From Monarcha castaneiventris obscurior (Eukaryota > Chordata > Aves > Passeriformes > Monarchidae), in the NCBI GenBank assembly GCA_026261815.1, contig JAMPIT010000484.1:9460501-9524500 (forward strand): a DNA stretch of 64,000 bases, read 5' to 3'. The notes under the pieces are model-generated. The model was not told the DNA's origin and searched no databases. It worked only from the letters and a program-made list of their open reading frames with translations. Below, piece after piece: positions 1 to 11,177 of the stretch. Made by a program: the position numbers and the translations under genes. Within the stretch, counting starts at the first letter, position 1, and the number at the start of each line of letters is the position of its first letter.

Positions 1-3000
1 AAGCCCAGGCTTTGCTGGCCCAGAAAAGCACTCTCCACAGAAGGATATGGAAACCATTCTCTCCAATCATTCTGAAGTCGTCTAACAAACAGACTGTTTA
101 CTCCTGCTAGATCCTTTTTCTTCATGCAGCTCACCTGAGGGGGAGGATTCCAAGAAAGCTGCAATTAGAGACATATATGCACAAGGACACTTTGCACCTG
201 TTTTATCCTGTCTGACAGACTTTCTCTTCTGGCAGTTGGCACTTCATGACAAATCCCATGAAAACAACACCAGGAAAACCATGAATGAGTTTCTGTATCC
301 TTTGTCTTGCTCTTGACCATGTGGGACTATCACACTCACAGTGTCAAAACAGCTCACACCAATCCTGCTGACAGTATCTACCACATTTCCTGCTGCTTAT
401 TCTCTCCAGGCAGACCCAGAAAGTGCTCTTGCTCGTGCTGGAAAGAGATTCTCCCAAGAAGACAGCTCCCTGCTCCCAGCATCAATGACTGTCCATTTCC
501 TTTGCCTCACACCAGCCCTTCAGCAATTTCCCTCAAGGGGTTGCAGAGAGGCAGAGACCTTGTGGCTGTCTTTGGCCACTCAAATGCTACTTGTCCTATC
601 AGGGTAGAGAGCAGCTTCCACATCTGGAAGAACCCACTTCTTTGTGCTGGAAAAGGGTTGGCTGTGGGCAAGTACTGCAGAGACCTATAGGATGTGGAAG
701 GGTGGTGGAGGGGGTGAACACATCTTTTGTACTAGAGCCAGGGGTCTTCAAATCCAGCATGTAGGAGGTCCAAAAACAAAGCAGAGATGCTTCTTCACAC
801 AGCACATGGGTAACTGGGGGCAGTTCTTGTTACAGGCAGCTGTGGGTACTGAAGCCCACAGGGGCTTACAAGGGTTCAAGGTAAATCCACTGAGAATTCC
901 TGCCCTCACAAAGATCATCCTTGGCCTGAGAAATCTGCAGCTGGAAACTGCAACAGGTCAGGGGAGCACTCAGTGGAAGCAGCACCCTATGCTCAGCTTG
1001 TGCTTACACCCACCTGGACATGTGCTGTTGGCCCAGGGTGCTGTGCTGAGTGAACCTCCAGGCACAGGTGCTACAGCACCCCCAGCACCCCACACACACA
1101 AGGAGCACCAGGGGCTTGCTCTCCCAGAGCACTGGTCCTGGTACAGCAATTCATACTGGCTTTTTTCTCTCTTCACAGCCACAACTGCCGGGGTTTTGGC
1201 TTGGCTCATTTTGCAGATGCCAGATCCACCTGCACCAGTGCCAGAAGGTTTGTTCTGGCACAACAGAAGTGAGCAGCCCTGGAAGCAGAGACCACATCAT
1301 CTCTCCTGGCAGCTCTGCAGGCATTGACTCCTCAGTGCTGGTGGGAATAGTCCTGGCAACCAGCTGTATGCTGCTGAATGGGCAGGCGTGTTTCTCAGAA
1401 TTAATAATAAATCAGGGGCAAGCCTCAGTCTTACAGGGTTCTGCTGATGAGTAGAAAAGCAGCCCTCTGATTACATTAAATTAATGCCACTTGGTACTTC
1501 CTCTTGCATCACTGCATCTGGCTCATCTCCCTTCAGATAGGGCCTACAGATTTACAGTTGTTAACTAAACTTTTCTCAAACCTGTCAGAGAAAGGCTACA
1601 GAGTAATATAAAATGCAGAATTTAATGGATTTCACTCATCTGAAGCTGATGTAACTTTATATTTGAGCAAACTTGAAGAACTGTTACCATGAGCTTTCTA
1701 GAACTAGCAGTTCAAGCCAACTTCAAAGGCAACTTGCTATGACCAAGATACAGGCACCTAATTACCACCTCCATTATCAGGGGCCAGAAGAAGCTTTCTG
1801 ACTTCAGATGTTTATTGTATTTTGGTCGGTACATCATATTTTTTTCTACTGCAGATATTTCCTTTTACTTCAGTATCAGTCATGTGATACAGCAATGTCC
1901 TCTGAGTGACATGCTCCCATCTCCTGCTTAAGAACATTACCACCTTTTTCTGTTGATTAACCACCTTATCATTCTGCAGATTCCTCCTTTTTGCTGGATT
2001 TCAGTCTCAGTTAAAATAAATGGGCTGACAGGGCAAGTGGGACACAGCCAACATGTCCCAGTATGACGGAGGAAGGAGAAGGTGCCTGTTTCAGAGGCCA
2101 GTGCTGAGCCAGGGTGATTTCTATGAATTCCCCAACTTCTGGTTTTTTCCTGTTCCCCACCTAGCTCCTTGGCCTGAGTCCTGGAGGCAGAGGAGATGTT
2201 GAGGCTGATGCTCAAACCTGAACTCAGTGGCCATCCGCTGGAGCAAAGCACAGACCCACAGAATGTACTTACACAGCAGAGGAAAGCAACCTTGTCCCAG
2301 GCAGTCTCAGCAAAACCTTGGCTGCTTTTCAGAACCTTCACAGCTGTTCAGAACCTTCACCTGTTTCTTCCTCCTGGGAAATGAACCACAGCTGTCAATC
2401 AATGCATGTCAGTGGCCCCAACCAGCAGCACTTCCCTTTCTCTCAGTCAGCCAGCCAGCCCTAGGCTCCTCAGGGAGGGTGCTGCCCTTCTGCAGGCAGC
2501 CTTGGCCTCGATCTGCAGTGCGCCAGGCCCATGGGCATCCCTCCTGCTGGCATCTGGCAGCACAGCTGCCCCAGGGACCAGCAAGGGACTGGAGAGAAAA
2601 AGAGCATGGAGACTGCAGGGTCTAAATGAGAAAAGAAAACGCAGAGCAAGGGCTGATCCCACCTCATTTACATTCTTTGATTTATGGGGACCAGCTCTGC
2701 TCATTGCACCCCACTGATCTTGCTGCCAGGTTTTCCCTGTGTTCAGGGATGCCTGGCGTGTTCCCAAGCTGTGCTCTGCTGTTTCTGCAAGAGGGGCCAG
2801 CCCTGCCGAGGACATCAGCCACCCCTTCCCACCTCCTTGAATGGCACTCGGCCCCTCACCTCATGTCCTGGCACAGCCAGACAGTGGCAAATGTGCTGCA
2901 GCCCAGCTTGTGCAGCACCTGGTATCGTGTGTTCAACATCTCTCCCTCCTTCATGGCGTGGTGGCCTCCTGTGGGGACCATCTCCAAGAGATATTAGTGA

Positions 3001-6000
3001 TATCTCAAAATGCTCTTAGATGGAAGGAGCAGCTGAGGACAGCCTGACAGGTCCCAGTGGCCTCCTCTAGCCTGGGAAGAGCCTGGCATGATCTCATCTC
3101 TGGAGCCTCATGCCCAAGGACTGACCTGTGCACTGGGCTGACGGCATCTCCTGCTGCACCTGCTCCTCCATGGCCCTGCAGCACGGCAGATCCTGGTACG
3201 AGGGGATGGAGGCACTGGGACACCTAGTCATGGGACACAGGTGATCTTCAGCACTTTACTCCTTTCAAGAGAGCTGGAGAGCTGCAGGGTGGCCGTACCT
3301 CTGCTGTGCCCTCACCCCTTTCCTTCCCATTCCCTTCAGCAGCTCCTGGAGTCAGGCTGTTACAAACACTTTTGGCACTTCAGGGGGACAGGGATTATTT
3401 TAAGAGTTCAGAAGAGGAAAGCTGGCAGGCTGGTCCTGGGCCAGGGCCAGGTGGGAGTCTCAGGTTTCCTAGTGTGTATTTTCAGGGGCTTAGCAGGGTC
3501 TGTGGGATCCCCTCCCTATCCCTATCCTGGCTGAGGAGGGAATTTGGGCTTTGGCTGGCAGGAGAAGGCTCCTGCGCCAGAGGGGTGTGAAACAGAACTT
3601 GCATTCTAAACACTACAATGCTGCTCCTCTGCCCACAGCCCAGCCCTGGGGCAGAGCACGGGTTTATCACTGACTTTCCTGTGACATCCCAGCAAGGCCA
3701 CAGGACATCCAGGCAAGGGGCTGCTCCTGGGGTTTGTTACTATGATAGCCCAAGGTACAAACACCAAGACAGCACAGATGGACTGATCCAACTGCTGTCC
3801 CCCAGTGCTGCAGCACCGATGTAGGACTGGTTTCAGTACTGGTCACCTGAAATAGCAGCCCAGAGCCCTTGTTGCTAATGAAATACAGATTTAATCCACC
3901 ATAGCTGGGGCACTCCCAACCCAGCCTTTCATAATTTGGAAATGTCACCTGCTGTAAGGCTGAGGCTTCAGGCTAACAAACACTGTGAGAGCTTGAGACA
4001 GGTGACAGTAATGCCCATAGACCATTAGCAGCAGAGGTAGAAATATTGACCTTTAAATCCTCCAAATGCAGCTAAAGCTAAGAACTCATCTGAACCAGAG
4101 GATTTTCAGAAATAATTATAGAGGGCTGGCAGTGCTGGTGACAGGGAGTTGTTCTGGAACAGTAACATCTTCCAGGTGCTGAGACAGAGGCGTGACTTCC
4201 TCAAAATATTAAAGTCTCTTTCCATGTACTGATGCTCCTCTCCCAGCGCAGCAGCCAGGGGCACAGCTTGCCTTTGGGCACCCAGCAAGCTCCCAACACA
4301 ATTCTAGTTAAGGATCAGACTGGGCTCAAGACTTTCATCCTGTAAGGGAAAACCCAAAGTGGTGTTATTCTGTTCACCCAATCCTGCACAGAAGTCTGAA
4401 AGGAGCTCAAAATGCCTCCCCCTCCCCACACTTCCACACCTCTAACCCTTACATTTACACTGTTCAGAATCAGTCTCTTTTAGGTATGAACCTCCAGGAT
4501 GCTGCATGTCTGCATGGCCACTCCTTACAGCAAATACTCACTGACATCTTACCATGAAACAGAGCTGAAATCAAAATTTTCCTTATTTGGGCACAGACTA
4601 AACTTATCAGTAACCTCACACACTCCTGAACTGCCAGCATCTCCCTGAGCCTTCTTCACTCCCATCACGAGGACACCAGGGGCTGAGCTGAGAACAAGAA
4701 CAATTTAATGATGTTGGTTTACCATTCACCTGCCAAAGGAAAACTCATGGGTGTGTGGAGATGGGAGTGCAACAGCTTCTTCCCTTGGTGGAGTGCTCTG
4801 GTAATAGAAGACTTCAGGGAGAAAATAGGACCCAGAGGCAGACCCAAAGTGTAAGACTCGTCCTAGCCCTAGGGCTGATGGAGCTTTTGGGCAGTTCACT
4901 GGGCCCTGGTGGCCTTGTTGCTGCAGAGGCAAGACAAGTCCATCCTTAGGCATGAGAGATTTACCTACATCCACCCTCTCTGGATGGAACCACTGGCAAA
5001 AGATGAAGAGTGTTGCTATGCAACTTGGTACAGGAAAGTGAAATGCACTTTTCTAAGCTTTTTGATAAAAGACAATTGGTGCTTTTAATCCTTCATTTCT
5101 TGACACTTTTACATTAAATACAACTTATTTTGCTTTTGTCATTCCAACTATTTTGTGCAGAGCCCACTGAATTGCTGCAGGCCAGGACTAGCTCAGAGAA
5201 CTTCAGCCCAAGAACTGCTCCTGCCTGGTTTGTGAGAATCACATGTGGCCTGGACTCCTCCACCCAACCTGCATGGAACAGCGTACAGAGCTGCCCAACA
5301 CCACTCATGCCTTATGACACCTGGACCTTTGGAGTGGCAGAACTCATCAGAGAAATACACACTCTCAGCTTCCGCACGACCACAGACCTACAAGCCCTTG
5401 CTGAGCACAGCATCCCTGCAAGTCACAGCATGCAGCACACAGGCAGCCCCGGCGGGGCTCTGAGCCCCAGGGCCCAGCACGGACAGACTCACCATGCAGC
5501 AGCACACGGGCAGGACACACCACTCCCTTTGTCAGCTGGCTCATTCTGGAGCTCCCCAAAGTGAGATACCAGCTGGTCCTGCTCTGATTTCAGTCTGCAC
5601 TGCCCCAGGAGGGGTGTCCTTGAGCCCACCAAACTTCTGCATCGCTGGATAGACGTGGTGAGCAGTGGGGCTGGGTATCAGATCACACCACCACTTCTGG
5701 GAACAACCTTGGCTTTGGGAGAGCAGGAGACCTCAGACAGCTGCGGTGGGTTCACTTTACTGCTGGCCTCTCCCTGCCTCCCTGGCAGCAGGCCTGTCAG
5801 CCTGCAGTAGATTCACAGTCTCCACAGCAACTATTTATAGCGGGAAATTCACAGCTCTACTGAGATGGAAACAGAGAAGTCCTCCCCCCTCTGCTCTGCC
5901 TTCCCCAGACCCAGAAACCATGGGGCTGCCTGACTCTTTCCCCTGCTCCCAGCAGCGTGTCAGCAGGATTTGCTCCTGCGGCACCATCTGCCTGGCACAG

Positions 6001-7169
6001 CCATCCCTATTCCCAGACCAATCCCTGTGCCACACTGCTGGACCTGAGGCACCTCAGCCTGTCCAGCTGTGCCCACACACAAACACCATCACAGCACGGT
6101 GCTGATGGCCACAGGAGCCCATGCTTCCCCAGTTCCTCTCTCCTGGAGAGCAAGCGCAGCAGCATCCTCCCCACAACCCTGGGGGGACCAGAGCATCCCA
6201 GCAACCCCAAGCAACACTGGGGAGGAAAAGGCCACACAGTAAGAATTACATTTTTTTCCCCCCACTGCCACATGCTGCAGCCTCACACCGGAGCTGGGCA
6301 TGGCCTGGCCTCCCCCTCGCTGGGGCCCTGGGCTCGCACAGCTCGGGTTTCCTGGCTGAGGCTGCAGAGACCGGGCCCCAGCCCTGCTGCAAAGGGTTAA
6401 CCCTGCCTGCAGTAGCTCTGCTGCAGCTCCAGGCTGCCAAACCCAGGCCAGGGCCTCCCAGAGCGGTTCTCTCCCTGCCTGTGCCCCTCTGCTCTCACCT
6501 GCCTTCCTTGCACTACAAATACCAAGGGAGGGGGCAGAGGCTGCGCCAGGCCGGGTGCTGAGCCCTGTGGGGCAGCGTGCCGGGGACAACGGGTTTGTGA
6601 CCCCTTAAAGGGCAACGAGAACACACAGTACAGAGAGGAGGGACTAAAAGAGGGGGAGAAGCAGACTCTGTACAAAATTCTGCTAGTAAAGGAAGGGGAG
6701 GGAAGAAAAGAGGATAGATGGGCCAGGAGCCAGCTTTCTGTCTGGGAAGAACTGTGAAATTCATTTAAGTTATTTTGGTAAATTAGGAACACTGGCTTCT
6801 GCCTCGTGCTGGTGGACAACAGTGACCAACAGTGACAACAGGGTACCTTCAGCAACCCTTACCCACAGTGAGAGACCACAACCAGAGCTACAACACACCA
6901 TGCACCCCCAGTGCCAGCACAACACGAGTGGCTGTGGAGGGAGGCTGCCTCCTCCCGAGGTCAGGGATGGTATCTGAGCTCTGGAAACGGCAGAGGGATG
7001 CAGGTGGAAGGTGGCACAAGGTTATCTTGAAGAAACACAGCCTAAGGAGGAGGGACAAGCCTTGCTCCTCACACAGCTTCCAGGTCCTGGTGCTTAAGAG
7101 TACACAGTTTCCACTTAGGAAGAAAAAGAGGCAAATACATGCTGGGTAATTGCATCATCATGCAATACA
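1..7169. other. Downstream flank, no gene recognised
   Basis: I recognise no conserved protein in any frame. Open frames here, up to 227 codons at 644-1327, are low-complexity translations without homology or convincing splice structure. A GC-rich patch spans about 5640-6600. Within it are a perfect MEF2-type site at 5831-5840 and a strong minus-strand splice donor (CAG|GTGAGA, GT at 6497-6498). This could be the promoter and first exon of the next gene, but nothing proves it. Confidence 0.4.
5831..5840. promoter_or_regulatory. MEF2-type site CTATTTATAG
   Basis: An exact match to the MEF2 consensus CTA(A/T)4TAG inside a GC-rich patch. CAGCTG E-box motifs occur nearby, for example near 6062. 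Function is unknown; a single 10-mer match can be chance. Confidence 0.3.
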
Positions 7170-10100
7170 AGCATGACATGGAGGTTGTATATTAAAATTT
7201 ATTGAATTATTGTGTAAGAATTCTCTTTATTAAAATCATTTGGACTCTAAACTGATTATTTACAGACAAAACCTCTTATATCACCAATAGATTCCTACAT
7301 CTCAGAACAGTATCTACAAACAGTTATTACACTATGTAACAAAATTCAATTTTTTTTTCAAGCTTTTCGTATTAATGATTAATTCCAACTTGAGAAAGAC
7401 AGTACCTTGGGTGCTCTGAGCAGAACCTAAGGTGTGGCAGGGCATAAATGCAGGTCAGGCCATATCATAACAGACAGACAGACACCAAGTCACAAGGCTG
7501 GGAGAGGGCAAAGTAACCAGGACAGAGGACCAGGAAAAAGACTACAAGAGCAAATGCCCTGGGTGTTCTGGAAACCAAAATAATCATCCCCACAAGAAAG
7601 GCACAAAAAAAGAAAAAGGCAGCATCTTGCTGCAACCAGGGCACCCCCTGAAAAAGAAACAGCATTCCACCGAGGCAGCAGCATCGAAGAACCCTCTATT
7701 TTCATTTTAAAAAATCAGCCATCATTTCTACCACAAAAAAAAAAACTTTCAGGTACAGCCTAAATTTGCCACCAGACAGATGAAAGCAAGAGCTCTCACA
7801 TCTACATCACATGGGCGCCAGCTGTGCTTCATCGTGCCAACGGGAGAGACATTCAAATACACTAACAGAGATTTATTGTAATACTGATCAGTCCTCAGCC
7901 TTTCACCCAGACCACGGCAGAAGCAAGCCCCTCCCTCTGACCGCAGCACTAAATAAAGCTGAGTGCCTGCCACTCGGGAACACCAGCATCCTGCGAGTCC
8001 CACTGGAGCAGGAGCAGTGACATCCCCTCGCTGTGCCTGTGTCTCACAGGAGGGGACCGGCTGCGGTGGCAGGGCTCTCTCTGCTGGTGCCCACAGAACT
8101 TGCTAAGTGCAAGCAAACAGGAACATCCAGACAGGATTCTCTGTCCTTGACAAGGAATGTCCAGCTGGTCATGGATTCAGGCAGAGACTGGAAAAAACTT
8201 GGAAGGATTGCGAGGAATAAATAAATAATTTTTCCCTGCAATAGGGAATTTCATAATAAAACCTGTTCTGTGCAAATTTAAATGCAATAGAACCCTGTCA
8301 TAGAAATGGATTTTGCCACAGAAGAGGGGCACGGACGGAGAGGAGAGGGGCCATGCCTGAATACCCAAGCTGATCCCAGTGAGGGGCTTCAGTGCATGTC
8401 CAAAGGGAGGAGGATGCTGGTATCTAGAACACCAAGGACAGATGGATGAGAGGAGATGGGCACTACCCACTTCTTTCCCCCTCACTGCACCTGAACCAGG
8501 CAGTGTGTCCTGTCCAGCCATACAAGGACAAGCAGAAGATGTTAAATAAGTCAACCATCCATGTTTAGCTCTATTTGTAAGTCTTGATTATTGCTCTAAT
8601 AAAAGCAGACTTTCACAGATACACTCGGAGAAAGCAGATAATTTCCAACATCCAGGAACACTACTGGGAAGCAAGGAGGATGTGGATACCAGTGGGAGGT
8701 GGAATGAGAATTAAGCCTCAAGCCACCCTGTTCTGGGAAAGTGCAGAGAAAATTCTGCAAAAATAGGGGCAGACACTGCCAGTCCGCAGAGCCAGAAATC
8801 CAGCAGAGATTGTGTGGCTTCTGGCAGACACTCAGCAAGTTGGAGAGGCCACAAACTAGGCCTTGTTTCCTAGGGCAGAAAGTCCATCCACCAACACACA
8901 ACAGGACACACTACTCCACTACTATACCTGCACCTGCTTCAAACCAAGGAATCTCCTCCCGCAGTCCCTAAAGGAATGGGCTTTACTAACATGCATTGTA
9001 TTAGCTTCTTCCCTTCTAGCAGTCCTTTCCTCCACCCAGCTTTTTGTGGGGACCAATTTAATCAGATTTAGTCAAGACAGAGGTTTCAGAGATGCTAAGT
9101 TCCCATAAGTTTTGTGGAAATGGGTGGTCAGGCAGGAATGAAACCCTAACTGGTCCTCACCTAAAGAAAGACACAAACTCTGCAGCCCTATTTTTGCCTG
9201 TCAGCAGCCAGCTGGCCACCCTGCTGCTCCGTACAGCAGGATAGGAGCCAAAGGTGGCACAGGGATGTTGCTCATACTCTGGGCACACCACGTACCTGGG
9301 AATACTGCTATACTGCTGGAGAGAGGGTCACAGGAGAGCCAGCTTTGTAGGAAGAGAGGCCAGCATTAGCCTGTTGTTACATTGCTCCAAAAACAATTTT
9401 GCAACTGCAGAGCACTCGCACAAAGCCATAGGGCTGATGGAGCAGGCCTGGAATTACTGCTGTATGCAATGTAGAGAGGTAGGGACACGATCCTGCTCTG
9501 TTCTAGCTCTGCTACCTCCTGGCCCACACAATCACCACCTCAGAGTAGTGACAGAGGAGTCAGACCTGTCTACCTGCCCCAGGCACACAGGACATCAGTG
9601 TGGAATTAGCAGTGGGGGGAAAGGGAACGAGTGGGCACCCTTATAAATTGGCTCCTAGAAGGGCAGAGGACTATTCACAAAGAGGAGGATCTAAGGAGGG
9701 AGCAGTGGGAGCTGCCCAGTGACAGCTGCCAACTAACTGTGCTTGTGCCTGCTCCAGCCTCTCCTCCATGCACAAATCCTTCCCTTTTGCAGGACAGCCG
9801 ACCCTCATTGGGAACACCATGGTTGTGCTTCACAGCTCCTTTGAGTTCACAGCTCACCAAATAACCCTTCTATGTGCCACAACAGGAGAGTGTGAGCAGT
9901 GGAGCTGAGAGTTAGGTGTAAGGCAAGCCTAAGAGAAGAGCACACAGAGAGCCTGGGACTGAGCTGCGGGGAAAGGTGAGCTGCTGGTACGACAATGGAG
10001 ACACCTACGAGTTATCCCTGCAGACAAAGCAGTGGAGAAAACTGCTCCAGTGCTGACAGACGTTTGTCAGTAGAAGTGCACAGAGATACTTCTCCATGAA

Positions 10101-11072
10101 AAGCTTTGTCTCAAAGCCACAAAGTTAAACATTCTCCTTTATCATTTAAATACATTAACTTTCTCAGGATATTTACAAGTCCAGTTCAGAGCAGCAGAAC
10201 AGCTGGACACTGGAGGAAGGGGGAGTGGCACAAGGCATTTGTTGTGCTTTTCCAAAGAGCAGGGCAACCTCTGACCACAAGGAACCAGGAAGACAGATCT
10301 GAGCTGGGTCTGGAGACTGAAGTGAGCCAGGCAGCGACTCTCACACACTGTATTTGTCCTGAGGGAAAAGGTGAGGGAGTGCTGTTCATTTACAGTGGGC
10401 CCCATGACAAGCACCCATGCTGGTGAGCACATTCCAGCCAAGCAGGTGCCACACACGAGCTGTCAGAGACCAGAGCACTGGGGAGCAAGAGACCTTCCCC
10501 ATTGGATACTCTCCTTTCTACATCCAGCATCTGGGACCAGCAGGGACATTGCTGCAAGGAGTTTCTCAGGAGTGCTTGCCAGCTGGGGACAGAGGTTAGC
10601 ACAGCGGTCAACCCAGGAAAAGCTTCCCGATCCCCAAGGAAGGGAGTGGTTGCAGCAGGCAGTGTCCCAGCACTGTAAAGGGCATCTGTGCAAGGCTGAG
10701 GACTCCACAGACACAGTGCTTGGTGTTGTCACCTGGCTCTTCAATAACATGGTTTGGAAACTTGGCACATTCAGGAACATCTGTAGGAAGGACCTGTGCG
10801 GCCCCTCAGCAGTCTGCCAGGGAAAAAACAGAAGTTTGTCCTCTTTTTTTGTTTCATTTTGCTTTTAAAAATTTAAAAAAAAAAAACTGTAAAAAAATAT
10901 TCTCTGAGATGCAAGGACGCTTGTACTTTGTACTGCCTTGGCCATCCCCTTGCTCATGTCACCCGCAGGTTCCTTGGAGAGTCTGGTTCCGATGGCAGCA
11001 GGACACCGTTTTTATCAACTAGGATGAGCACTGTCCCCGTTCAGCCAGGGGAGAGCAGTCTGTCTGTGCCTG
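7170..11072 (-). other. PLXNB1: Probable 3' UTR of PLXNB1
   Basis: This stretch follows the stop codon and has no coding exon I can recognise. It ends in an AT-rich block with two AATAAA hexamers on the gene strand at 7226-7231 and 7198-7203. An AT-rich/U-run segment lies at 10866-10898 (oligo-U in the mRNA). Earlier possible signals are AATAAA at 7872-7877 and ATTAAA near 9057. The length of about 3.9 kb is inferred; a shorter UTR is possible. Confidence 0.5.
7198..7231 (-). terminator. PLXNB1: Tandem AATAAA polyadenylation signals
   Basis: Two AATAAA hexamers on the minus strand, 22 bases apart, in an AT-rich tract. A U-rich stretch (TTGCCTCTTTTTCTTCC) lies downstream in transcript sense at about 7112-7133. 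These make the best candidate end of the PLXNB1 transcript. Confidence 0.5.
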
Positions 11073-11177
11073 TCACAAATCTGTGACTTTATTCTCCACA
11101 GCTGCTGCAATCTGTTGCAGTCTATATCCGAGCTGCATCTTCTGTGCCGTTGGGTCTTCTTCCAAGGCAGTAATGAT
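11073..11177 (-). CDS. PLXNB1: PLXNB1 last coding exon: C-terminus, PDZ ligand and stop
   Basis: Encodes residues 2170-2203: [20 protein letters not shown], then [14 protein letters not shown], stop TGA at 11073-11075. VTDL is the type I PDZ ligand that recruits PDZ-RhoGEF and LARG in B-class plexins. Acceptor TTGCAG|ATCA. The Asn-Lys codons spell AATAAA. Confidence 0.98.
   Translation of the reverse strand: MITALEEDPTAQKMQLGYRLQQIAAAVENKVTDL

Noticed and set aside
644..1327. 227-codon open frame on the + strand
   Set aside because: No recognisable domain, biased low-complexity composition, and no splice or promoter context. It is likely chance in GC-rich flank.
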